Shown in pieces: positions 1 to 8,907 of a DNA stretch of 64,000 bases (position 1 is the stretch's first letter; every line of letters begins with the position of its first letter). Below the pieces are notes generated by a model that did no database searches, was not told where the DNA came from, and saw only the letters and a list, made by a program, of their open reading frames with translations. The position numbers and the translations under genes were made by a program. Origin of the DNA: Pelecanus crispus (Eukaryota > Chordata > Aves > Pelecaniformes > Pelecanidae); contig NC_134649.1 in the NCBI RefSeq assembly GCF_030463565.1, positions 31,211,044 through 31,275,043 on the forward strand, read 5' to 3'.

Positions 1-134
1 CTGTTCTTATCTCAACCCACTAGTTTTCTTACTTTTACCCTTCTGATTCTCTCCCCTATCCCACCGGGGCAGGGGGGGAGAGAGTGAGCGAGCGGCTGGG
101 TGGTGCTTAGTTGCTGATAAGGGTTAAACCACAA
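1..134 (+). mobile_element. 3' end of an ERVL-type LTR, cut by the window edge
   Basis: This stretch is closely similar to the last part of the LTR at 1669-2236: the same 'ctgttcttatctcaaccca' start, the same GA-rich middle and the same 'gtggtgcttagttgctg' near the end. It is a fossil LTR of the same avian family in the same orientation. Only its 3' portion is in the window, so whether it is solo or attached to a provirus cannot be told. Confidence 0.75.
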
Positions 135-640
135 GATTTACAAATGCACCTTTGTGGACTGTGGGTCTTGGTTACAATTCCGTTAACAATTGTGGGGATT
201 TCTTTGGTTTTGTTTGGTTTTTAAAAGACTATATTCTTTCATTTTCTGTGCTTTTTAATGACTATGCTTGCTGGCATGGAAAAAATATATTTATTACATT
301 CTTTATATTTAACCTTTCTTACTCCAGCAGATTCAATATCTGTGCAGCCCCAAACGAGGGAAATAGAAGGTATATTTCTACCAAAAATGCATCAAGAGTG
401 GACGCTGATCCAAGTTGAGGTTCACATCTGCTGTACTTGAACCACACATTTGAAGCAGATATGTAAGACAGCTCCATCAGCCTAGCAGAGAAGGCGGCGC
501 ATCCCTCCTCCAAATTATTTGTTACATCAACCCTTTCCTTGTGGAAGACTATTGGGTCAAAAGAGACCAAGGATCCAAGACGTTCATTTACCCTCTTCAC
601 ATCCATGCCCTGGCGTCCACCACGGCAGCACTACCATTAG
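135..640. other. Unassigned stretch with one unrecognised minus-strand ORF
   Basis: The only coding-like signal is a 95-codon minus-strand ORF at 319-606 (MDVKRVNERLGSLVSF...). It ends with TAA at 319-321 and is followed by a minus-strand AATAAA at 290-295. I do not recognise the protein. It could be the last exon of a host gene transcribed from the CpG island at 641-1150, a decayed repeat, or chance. Joining it in phase to the candidate ATG-GG first exon at 981-985 gives an early stop, so no gene model is proposed. Confidence 0.3.
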
Positions 641-1150
641 GTGCCTCTAGCGAGGCTTCCTTCCCACCCTGTGCAGAACGCGGAGATACATCGACAGGCC
701 ACACAACGTGGAGTAGCTCCACTCAGCCCGGTCAGAGAACGAGCACGGCCCCGAGCGTCCGCCGCGCCGCGCCGCGCCATGCCCAGGATGCGCGCTAAAG
801 GCTGCCGAGCCCGCGCACAAGGGTCGCTCCGGTGCGGGTGGCGGGCGGGGGCGCAGGGCGGGAGGCACGCTCCTGCCCGGGCTAGCCGGGCTTGCCGCAG
901 CGGCACGCTGAGCCCCGCCGCGGGCTCCCGGAGCCCGCGTCCCCCCCCCCCCCCGCCTCCGCCCCGCGGCGCCCGCTTACCCCATGCTCGCCGCCGCCGC
1001 CGCTCGCCCCGCGCCCGCCGCCCGGCCCCGCCCCTTTGACGTCACGCCGCTCGCCCCGCCCCTCACGGGGCGCCGCAGCGACGGCGGGGGCTGCCGCGCG
1101 CCTTCCGCGGGCCGGCCTCTGCTCCGCCCGCGGCGAGTTTGAATCCCCCC
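641..1150 (-). promoter_or_regulatory. CpG island with a perfect CRE, probable minus-strand promoter
   Basis: Very GC- and CpG-rich, with a poly-C run near 941-954. A perfect cAMP-response element (TGACGTCA) lies at 1035-1042. About 50 bases downstream on the minus strand, after a GGC-rich leader, ATG at 983-985 is followed by GG and a good donor (GTAAGC). This looks like a first exon carrying only the first codon or so. The gene it would serve is not identified. It might be an alternative first exon of the Shisa gene or the 5' end of a separate minus-strand gene. The 513 bases to 1663 hold nothing I recognise. Confidence 0.5.
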
Positions 1151-1668
1151 GTCCCGCGATCGCATTAACCGCTCAAACCTATGCAGAGGCCTCAAATATC
1201 CACCGCTCAGAATTAACCCGCGTCCCCTCTCTGTCGTCTTCCACGCTATGAAAAATAGAAACGTCTTACAGCAGGGCTCATCATCACCAATATAATGCGT
1301 AGACCTAAAAGAATTTATTTTGCCCGAGACTGAAATACAACACGAAATGTTGATAAAAACTAAGCGCAAAACATGCTAAAAATCAAGGAGAGACTTCAAA
1401 CAAAAGCAGCTTCTCTTACTGAGCCACTACGGACTTAACCTGTCAGCATCAAAGAGCACAGAGCAAGCGTGCTAATGCTTCAGCGGACAACCTCCTGTTC
1501 AGTACCGAGAATGCAGACTACTACACGCAGCGATCGTTACGGTCTAAACGGCACCATCCAACCTCCTCCTCACAGCTCTACTTCTTCAAACGTTCCGACA
1601 CGTACATGAGTTTGAGTGCTCCGCATTCTTAACACACAAATCAGTATTTCTATTTTCATTTTCTATTG

Positions 1669-2236
1669 TGTCCCGGTTTCAGCTGGGATAGAGTTAATTT
1701 TCTTCCTAGTAGCAGGCATAGTGCTGTGTTTTGGATTTAGTAGGAGAAGAATGTTGATAACACACTGATGTTTTTAGTTGTTGCTAAGTACTGCTTATGC
1801 TAGTCAAGGACTTTTCAGCTTCCCATGCTCTGCCAGGTGCACAAGAAACTGGGAGGGGGCACAGCCAGAATAGTTGATCCAAACTGCCCCAAGGGCTATT
1901 CCATACCATATGACATCATGCTCAGTATATAAACTGGGCGGGGGTTGGCCGGGGAGCAGCGATCGCTGCTCAGGAACTGTCTGGGTATCGGTCAGCAGGT
2001 GGTGAGCAATTGCACTGTGCATCACTTGCTTTGTATATTATTATTATTATCATTATTATAGTGTTATTATTATCATTACTATTTTACTTTATTTCAATTA
2101 TTAAACTGTTCTTATCTCAACCCAGGAGTGTTTCTCACTCTTACTCCTCCGATTCTCTCTCCCATCCCATCGGGGTAGGGGGAGTGAGCGAGCGGCTGCG
2201 TGGTGCTTAGTTGCTGGCTAGGGCTAAACCACGACA
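1669..2236 (+). mobile_element. Solo LTR of an avian ERVL-type retrovirus
   Basis: The element starts TGTCCCGG and ends CCACGACA, the ends typical of a widespread avian LTR family. It is flanked by a perfect 5-bp target-site duplication, TATTG, at 1664-1668 and 2237-2241. A TATA-like 'agtatataaac' lies near 1925. The intact duplication shows an independent insertion reduced to a solo LTR, unconnected with the LTR end at the window start. Confidence 0.85.
2035..2090. repeat. ATT-type trinucleotide microsatellite inside the LTR
   Basis: Imperfect runs of TTA/TTG/TCA triplets occur in the 3' half of the solo LTR. The stretch is part of the LTR family but is probably length-variable. Confidence 0.7.
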
Positions 2237-2752
2237 TATTGGCATGTATTGGTCACACAATGAAGAGCCTCTAAATAAACATCATTTTAAAAGCTGAGAC
2301 TTTGCATGGCTTACCTGGAAGCAGAAGAAACATAATCATCAGGGTCCGAAAAAAACTGCATGTGATTTACGTTGCTCAAGTCAGAGGTCCTGTAGTAAGA
2401 GAATGCATCTCAAAGATGGAATTTACAACTTATTCAAGTACCTGGCTAAGTTTCAAATGCTTATGAAAGGTAATGTATACTGAGAAAGAGATTAATTTTG
2501 TCATACTGAAAGAAAAATTAAATAGGGTAAAAGTATTTGAAACTGCTCAAGAAAACACACACCAGTTCACACATCAATTTGTCCACCTCATTGTTCCCAT
2601 TATACAGGTAAGTTACATGCATTAACATAGATCCCTGATAGAGCCAGAAACGGAGCTGAAAGGTTGCTTTGTAAGTTTTTAACATTAAACTGTGTATTTT
2701 TGTCATTTGATGATAGAATTATAACCTGCTGTATACATTGTTTGCCTCATAC

Positions 2753-4927
2753 CTTCCATCAAGCAGATTACACCGAAATTGTCGTACTTCATCAAATTTT
2801 AAGAACACATTAGAGCAACAGTATTGATGCATGCAATCTCCACAGCAGAAGTTGGGACAGGATTTTGCAGGTTGTGCCTTGCCATGATGATCAATATATG
2901 CCTGACAATTCTCACCCAAAACTGAAAAAAGTTAAAATCCAATAGTTAGTAACTAAAGAAATACTCATATAAAGTCTCTTTCTCAAACTGACCATCTCAC
3001 CTAGGTTAACAATTAAATAAATTTCAAGTATTTTGCTTAGGTTTTACAAATCAGTTATTTCCTTTACAGCATAGCAAAGGCAAATACTTACTTCTCGCAC
3101 ACAAAGTATCTCATCTTCATCAAGTAGCTCTTCCCAAGTGTTTACACATACATAAAGGACTAAACTGCATGCAAATGTACTTATGAGATGCTCTGTCTAG
3201 CGACACACTCTCTTCACTACATCTGCTAGTAGCTACCAAATTAATGCAAAGACTGAATGAGCAACATGACTAGCCAGATATGTTAAAAATCCCACACAAG
3301 CCCTAATATCAGTTAGAAGAAAGTGTTACATTTCCCTAGATATTTGAATTGATGCAAAAGATGCAATACAACTGCATTCACTGTAAATTTGGATTTCCAT
3401 GCAACTTGGTTGTTTCTACCTGTTGCTTTGTTTACTTCATGGAAAATCCTAATCCTGTTAATCCATGGCATAAAACAGAGATGGTATAGAACAGAGACGC
3501 CTAGGACTAAAATCGGTCAAGTGGCATCTTCCTACTGCAAGCATCAACTGGCACAGCTACAATTGTAAGGAAATGGAGATGTTCACGTACTAGGATGGAT
3601 TTCTTAGGGGACATCCCACGCTTTTCAGCATTGCATTGCATTGCATTGGGCTGATACATTCCTCAACATACTGGCTGCTTTCTCTCTCTCTCTGCCCTCT
3701 TAGGCCTGAATGACTACAAGGCAAGAACGGCACATTAAAAGCTTCCCACTGCCACATAAAATACTTCTCAAAGCTTAAGCAAAAAGCATTTCCCAAGAAG
3801 AATCGTTAGCTAGAGTATCATTACAGTTTTCAGTGATAAATGCTGCAGTCAGCTGGTTTCTATTCCTTGGCCATGCTTTAGCTCAGCCCCCAGACAAACT
3901 GTGATCCTTTACCACTCTGACCAAGTTAAATGTCCTCTTGCATATCCACTAAAGATCATGTTCACCTTTCCTGCACGCTGTGCAGAATTTAATCCATTAA
4001 AGTGACGCCACTGATGCATACAGTATCAAGAGCACTTCTTTTCTGAGATTCATCTGATAAGTCCTATGATCACATCTGCTTTTTCTCATCACATGACAAA
4101 ATTGGGGAAGACCACGCACTCCATCCTTTAAGCACAACAACAAGACAGTTACAGATAGGGCTACTGAAAAAAACCCCAATTATCAATGCTAGCATCTTAC
4201 AGCTATGTATGAACTCAATTATCAAATGAGTTTCTATAAGCAGTGCTGTTTATGCAATATCCTCACTTAACACCCGAATAATTATATTACCTTGCCCTAA
4301 AAGGCTAAAATTCACTGTGTCAGGGCCAAAAAGGTGAAGGTTTTTAAGAAGATGCATCAAGACTGACCTGCAGCCATTTTGTGGTACATTGTTGCTCCCC
4401 CAGTAGTCTTACCTTAGGTTTACCAGCAGACAGTACTCATTAGGTGGGTCCCCGCAGTTATTACTGGGGCACTAATTGCTGCTGTCTAACAACACACACC
4501 GGTAGCAACACAAACCTACCTCACTTCCAGCGTACTTTTTCTCTCAAGTGAACCCAATTCGCACCAAACCCACCATTCGGGTGCGGGTGTCTCTCACCCG
4601 TGCCGGGGCGAGGGCCGACGCTGTGGCCGGGGCGTCCGGTTTTTGGTTGGCCACGTGGCCCCGAGCGGGGGTCTTCGGCATGGCCTCCCCAGGGGACGCA
4701 GACCCGGCCGCGGAGGAGGCCGGCAGGAGCCCCCAGAGCCGCCTCAGAAAGAGACGCCAGAGCCCGCCAACCCTCCTTGAGGTCCGGGCCGCCCCCGCTC
4801 GCAGCACCCGGCACCCCCCGCCCCTCAGCCGCCGCCCGCGCTCACCGGCCGCCGGCAGCAGGCAGAGGAGGCCGAGGCCGAGGCCGAGGCCGAGGCCGAG
4901 GCCGAGGGCGCCCCGCCACGTCGCCAT
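2753..4927 (-). CDS. SHISA5: Shisa-family membrane protein, first two coding exons (SHISA5-like), partial
   Basis: Two minus-strand exons are visible. Coding exon 1 is 4846-4927 (ATG at 4925-4927; donor GTGAGC) and encodes a signal peptide, MATWRGALG then repeated Gly-Leu, then LLCLLPAA. Exon 2 is 2753-2921, with acceptor TTTTTTCAG and donor GTATGAG. Phases match (82 then 169 bases), giving 83 codons plus 2 bases. After the signal peptide comes a Cys-rich Shisa head: GENC..., then SCPNFCCGDCMHQYCCSN. The spacing CCxxC...YCC is the family hallmark, and SCPxFCCGxC..QYCCSxV is closest to SHISA5 (Scotin), an ER/nuclear-envelope protein linked to p53-dependent apoptosis. The transmembrane and Pro-rich exons were not found in 1-2752, so they should lie beyond the window. 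Shisa membership is secure; the paralogue assignment is less so. Confidence 0.7.
2922..4845 (-). other. Intron 1 of the Shisa-like gene
   Basis: AT-richer sequence with no further exon seen. It contains a short (GCATT)n run near 3630-3648 and a TC dinucleotide run near 3679-3692. No recognisable repeat element was identified. Confidence 0.5.
4868..4906. repeat. Hexanucleotide repeat (GCCGAG)n inside the Shisa signal-peptide exon
   Basis: Six perfect GCCGAG units lie on the plus strand. On the coding (minus) strand they read CTCGGC and encode the repeated Leu-Gly that forms the hydrophobic core of the signal peptide. Length changes would stay in frame. Confidence 0.85.
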
Positions 4928-5120
4928 GAGCACCGCGCCGCTTCTCCGCCGGCCGGGCGAGAGCTGAGCGATCCGCCGGGACTACCGGCACGCCCGGGGC
5001 GCCGCCCCGCGGCCGCGGGAGGAGCAGCGGACAGGGTGGCGGCCGCGGGAGGAGCAGCGGACAGGGTGGCGGCCGCCGGGGCGGGGCGGGGCGGGGCGGT
5101 AGCGCCGGAGCGGGGCCGCC
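4928..5120 (-). promoter_or_regulatory. CpG-island promoter of the Shisa-like gene with a 30-bp tandem duplication
   Basis: GC-rich sequence immediately upstream of the SHISA5-like start codon. A 30-bp unit is present twice, perfectly, at 5011-5040 and 5041-5070, and is followed by GC boxes (ggggcgggg) at about 5077-5098. The arrangement fits a TATA-less CpG promoter; the transcription start is not resolvable by eye. Confidence 0.6.
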
Positions 5121-5960
5121 ACACGCACAGAAAGAGCGGGAAACCGCCGTAGCGGGTGGTGGTTCTTCTGGTGAGGCGGCCGGCTGGGGAGCGGCTACCG
5201 AGTGGGGCTGAGTCCTGGCTTGCTGTGCTTGGACCCGCCCTGACGCCTACATTAAGGCCTGTGGCCGGCCCTCCGCTTGCGCTCTGTGGCACATCCTCGC
5301 TCAGTTCTGCCCAGTCGGGCTGGCTCCTCTCCTCTGGAACCCTGGCACGCTGTTTGTACAGGAGCCAAAAGGCATTCCCCGTTGCCCAGTTGCGGGCCTT
5401 GTTCCCCAACGTGATTGCTGCCGTACCAACTGAAGGCTTCCTTCTTGCAGTGTAAGCCAAGAAACCCTTTGTAACAGAGATTGCAAACACCCGGCAAGGA
5501 CTTCACTCCACAGAGTTCAGGAGAGTCAGAGCAGTACCTGTTACTGAGGGCTTGAGTCCCGTCATACGCCCTCGAGAGCAAAAAAATCACGTGTGCTCTA
5601 CGGGAGGGTAACAAGGGGCCTGGGAAGTGTCAGTCGTCCAAAAGGATTTCCCTCCTGTTGGCGACCAGCAGCAAGTACCTTTCTAGTGCAGGCAGGAGAA
5701 GAGATTTGGTTGCAGAGTGACTGCTGAACAGCTCCGTGGGAGCTGGCGCAGAGAGCGAGAAGGCTGAATCAAAGAATGACGGTGACCAAAGCACGAAGGA
5801 AATCCCGTGGGGTGGCTGTCCAGATTTGAACAGCCCTCTGCTCTTCAGGCAAAGTACCGGCGCTCTTACGGTGCAAGCTGATTCCTTAAAGCAGGGAGCA
5901 GCTGTCCTCTCTGAGGAAGGCAGGGGAACCTGGGACACCTGATGGGCTCTTCTGCCAACA
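5121..5960. other. Intergenic sequence, nothing recognised
   Basis: Long overlapping ORFs here come from GC-rich sequence at the edge of the CpG island. They carry no motif I recognise, and no splice-consistent exon was found. Confidence 0.4.
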
Positions 5961-6055
5961 AAGAGGCAATGAGGAAGGAGAAGAGCTCTATCATTTCATG
6001 ATCACTATACTCAAGACGGCCTCCAACCACCACACCACCCACAAGTCCTGAACAG
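5961..6055 (-). mobile_element. CR1 LINE fragment (endonuclease region)
   Basis: The minus strand reads LVGGVVVGGRLEYSDHEMIE. This matches the CR1 ORF2 stretch VEVGGRLRLSDHNMIKF in the full-length copy of this window (the SDH motif of the AP-endonuclease). It is a short, old fragment. Confidence 0.65.
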
Positions 6056-6660
6056 TGGTTTGACAATGGTTTAAGTGGCGATTTAGACGATGATTAGACG
6101 ATGATTTAGACAGCAGTTACACACTCTACTACTTACTATGCTTCTCACAATTATGCTATAGCTGGATATATAAATGTCGCTAGCATACAATATACTTTTA
6201 GGCCTAATGTCAAATGTCACTTACCTCGTTATAGATATCAGATGCCATGTAAGGGGTTTCTCAACCTCAAGGAGTAACCTTGAGAGGTGCCCCTGCTCAA
6301 GGGGGAGATCGCTGCCGTGCAGCCTGCTGCTATACAGGACAGCTCAGTGGGCTCAATGCAGGGGGTTACAGGTATTTATAGCGTAAAGCGATTGTCTCAT
6401 AGTCAATCCCCCCTTTGGTTTATGTGCAAGAGTGCCACCATAGCAGTTCTATTTTTGTCTAGTCCCCGCTCAGGCTGGTACTGTTTGTTCCTGAGAAGAC
6501 ATGGCCTAGACTCCTCAGCTCCTGCAAAGATATGGCCTAGCACAATTGTCAAAGTTTGCACAGCAGGGCTGATTTCAGTCAGGCCTACTTGTGGCCAATG
6601 CCTGAAACAAAGGCATTGTCTGCTCACCCAGTCAGAGTGGGTCCACCCATCACACCTGGC
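6056..6660 (-). mobile_element. Probable endogenous-retrovirus LTR, minus orientation
   Basis: On the minus strand there is a TATA-like CTATAAATACC near 6370-6382, followed by an R/U5-like stretch ('cctctcaaggttactccttgagg'-type sequence) and an A/T-rich tail with short 'atcgtctaa' repeats. The organisation resembles passerine ERV LTRs. Ends and target-site duplication could not be fixed, so the limits are approximate and the family is left open. It abuts a CR1 fragment. Confidence 0.4.
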
Positions 6661-7620
6661 AGGTTCAGTAGTGGACTTAGTGGTGCTTGGTGAGGTGCTT
6701 GGACTGCCTTCAGCTGGGGACTCCTCCTGCCTCTGGATCGAAGCTTGTACTGCAGCACCATTGCTAAAGACCCCCAGGGACTAATGAAACAGCTCCCTTG
6801 GCTGCTTCTGAGGGTAGATGTCCTCTGCTCTACACTTCCCTTGTGTTGCTTTTTGTTTCCCCATGAGACATCCTCGCAGGCCTACAAGAAGGCAGCTAGC
6901 AAGGGAAGGTTTTGGTCTTCCCTACCCTACCTGCTCCTTCCTAGACTTTAGCAGAAATTTTCCCTCACAGAAGGATGGGAAGCTCAGGTGTGTTAGGAGA
7001 TGACTGTGAGCATTGGTAGAGGTGAATGGTCAACAATCGAGAGGCTTGTGCAAGTCTCTTCCACTGAGAATCACTTGTTGTTTATTTCAGGTAAATTCTT
7101 CAGGCTGTTTGGATCCAACTGAAGAGCAAAGGCAGTTTCTCGACCATGCGTGAGGTAAGTCCGCAGTCATTGACAGACGTTTTGTACCTGGGACGATCCT
7201 GTTCTCTGCAGCCCTTTTGTGGTGGGAAGTGGGAAAAGTGTGGCTCAGGATGTGCAGTTGCTCTCTCTGTGTAGTTCCAGGCTTCATGAGGTGCATTGTA
7301 TGCCAAAGAGTTGGGCAGGTCCAGACTCATGAATGGGAGGAGGATCTCCCAAGTTATATACCTTTCCCAAGGTGGTTTCTGCAAAAGACTGTTTCTTGAG
7401 CTCCAACAATGCTATAACCATATGCATGTGTGAAATGCACATTGTTTTCCATACTCGACCTGAAGTTGTATATGAGCTCAAGAACTGTATCAAGTAGATT
7501 GGTGTATTTGCGACAAAAGTAAACAGAAGCAGAAGCGAAGATATGCAGTTGCTTTCCTGAATCAGCCAGTGAGTCTGCAGCATGTAACACTCTGTCCCAA
7601 TGTCTGGTGCTAAAATGGGA
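6661..7620. other. Intergenic sequence, nothing recognised
   Basis: No exon with matching splice phases, RNA gene or repeat family was identified in this interval. The short ORFs lack family motifs. Confidence 0.4.
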
Positions 7621-7866
7621 AGAATCATAGAATGACAGAATCGTTTAGGTTGGAAAAGACCTTTAAGAACACCCAGTCCAACCATTAACCTAACACTACC
7701 AAGTCCACCCCTAAACCAATTAAGAGTAGAGTAATAATTAATTTCATGCTTCCTGGATTGGTGGCTGGATTACTTTTTAATCAGTAAAATACGGAATCAT
7801 TAAGACGGGAAAGGACCTTTAAGATCATCAGTCCAGCCATCAACCCAACACCACCAACCATGTCTG
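7621..7866 (-). mobile_element. CR1 LINE 3' end fragment, left of PHF7-like copy A
   Basis: On the plus strand this begins 'gaatcatagaatgacagaatcg', the reverse complement of the CR1 3' tail, and continues through the 3' UTR hairpin sequence 'gttggaaaagacctttaag'. It is the same CR1 subfamily 3' UTR as at 12439-12681, so copy A has CR1 ends on both sides. Homology between A and B (7871 and 14372) begins just beyond this fragment, which makes it a candidate duplication edge. Confidence 0.8.
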
Positions 7867-7870
7867 AGCA

Positions 7871-8549
7871 CTGCTCTCTTTGCTCGCGTATGCCCCTTTC
7901 TGGCACCTCCGAGGCTGCCCCACAGCCACATGCAGCTTCCTACCCCACCAAGGAAAGGCTCACACTGACTCGGAAAGGCAGTTTATTGCCATGGGAAGAG
8001 GTCATTTCTGCCGTGACTCCCCAGCTTGCGGTCCCGCCGCTTTTTCTTCCGGAGGCAGCACGTCACCAAAGCGCTAAGGAGTTCAGGAGAAAGACGTTGG
8101 GCCACCTGCGACATTTAGGCGCCGTCCTGAGGTCCTGTGCTGTGCCCCGGCCACCCACCGCGTCCGAGCGGATGGGATGTGTGAGCCCTGCAGGCCAGGC
8201 TGCGAGGTCGCTGCCGTCCCCTGTGCCGGGGAGCCCAGAACCGGAGGCAGTCCTGCAGAGGCAGCCTTACCGGTGCCGCGCAGAGAGGAAGGATCGCCTT
8301 CCGCGAGCTGCTGGCAGCGCTCCCCGTGCCGGGGGCAGGAGCAGAGATTTCCCTTGGCCAGGGCTGGAGCCCTGGAGTCGCGCTGCCCGAACAGCACCTT
8401 TCGGCCACACAGTGCCGCCCTCGACGGCTGCCCCGGGGGACCCGGCGTTTGACTCCGCACTTGCTGCAGGAGCAGCCGCCCCGGTTACGTGGGTGCCGAG
8501 GGCTCGGGCCCCCGCCTCGGCACTTCACACCCACCCCTGTGAGGCGGGG
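7871..8549 (-). other. 5' flank of copy A with a possible divergent minus-strand transcript
   Basis: This flank is duplicated almost unchanged at 14372-15050, and its inner part near copy C. On the minus strand there is a candidate exon from an acceptor-like CTGCTCCTGCAG near 8471 to a donor CACCG|GTAAGG near 8269. A last exon near 8077-7983 would encode the basic, Cys-containing end TCCLRKKKRRDRKLGSHGRN and stop at TAA 7983-7985, with AATAAA (7982-7987) overlapping the stop. The phases I tried between these pieces do not join cleanly. The product is unrecognised and the transcript is only a hypothesis. Confidence 0.3.
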
Positions 8550-8672
8550 GCCGTGTCACAATGGGTGGCAAGTGGCCAAGGGCGGTGGAGATGTCACAGT
8601 GGCCACTGTGACCCGCGGGGGCAAGCCCACAGAAAGCAACGCCGGGCTCGGGCCGTGCGTCAGTGCGACCTG
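8550..8672 (+). promoter_or_regulatory. Promoter/first exon of PHF7-like copy A with a 20-bp palindrome
   Basis: GC-rich block upstream of copy A. A perfect 20-bp palindrome (GTCACAGTGGCCACTGTGAC) spans 8593-8612. The probable non-coding exon 1 ends at 8672 (GTGCGACCTG, donor GTGAGG). The same block occurs at copy B (palindrome 15094-15113), copy C (27970-27989) and the stray inverted fragment (13638-13657). No TATA box is evident. Confidence 0.55.
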
Positions 8673-8907
8673 GTGAGGTGAGGAGAGGGCAGGGCAGGGC
8701 AGAGACGGGGCTCGCACGGGGCTGCCGAGGGAGGAGGGGAGCCCCACGCCTCGGGGCTCTGGGCCTGTGCTGCCAGCTCGCCCGCGTCTCGCTTCTCCCT
8801 CACCCGCCATCCTGCTTCTCCCTCAGAGTCAGCAGAGGAGCATCCGGAGGAGACCCCCAGCGCCGCTGGGACAGGGTCTCTCCAAACGCTCACCGTTGAC
8901 GTGCGCC

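Noticed and set aside
1-2236. The two LTRs as ends of one provirus
   Set aside because: The LTR at 1669-2236 has its own perfect TATTG duplication on both sides, so it is an independent solo LTR.
4825-5490. 221-codon minus-strand ORF over the Shisa-like CpG island
   Set aside because: Caused by the GC-rich promoter and its 30-bp tandem unit. The Shisa start codon with matching exon 2 phase fits better.
7860-8681. 273-codon plus-strand ORF (repeated at 14391-15182)
   Set aside because: GC-rich 5' flank open by composition. It runs into the PHF7-like exon 1 without supporting splice sites or homology.
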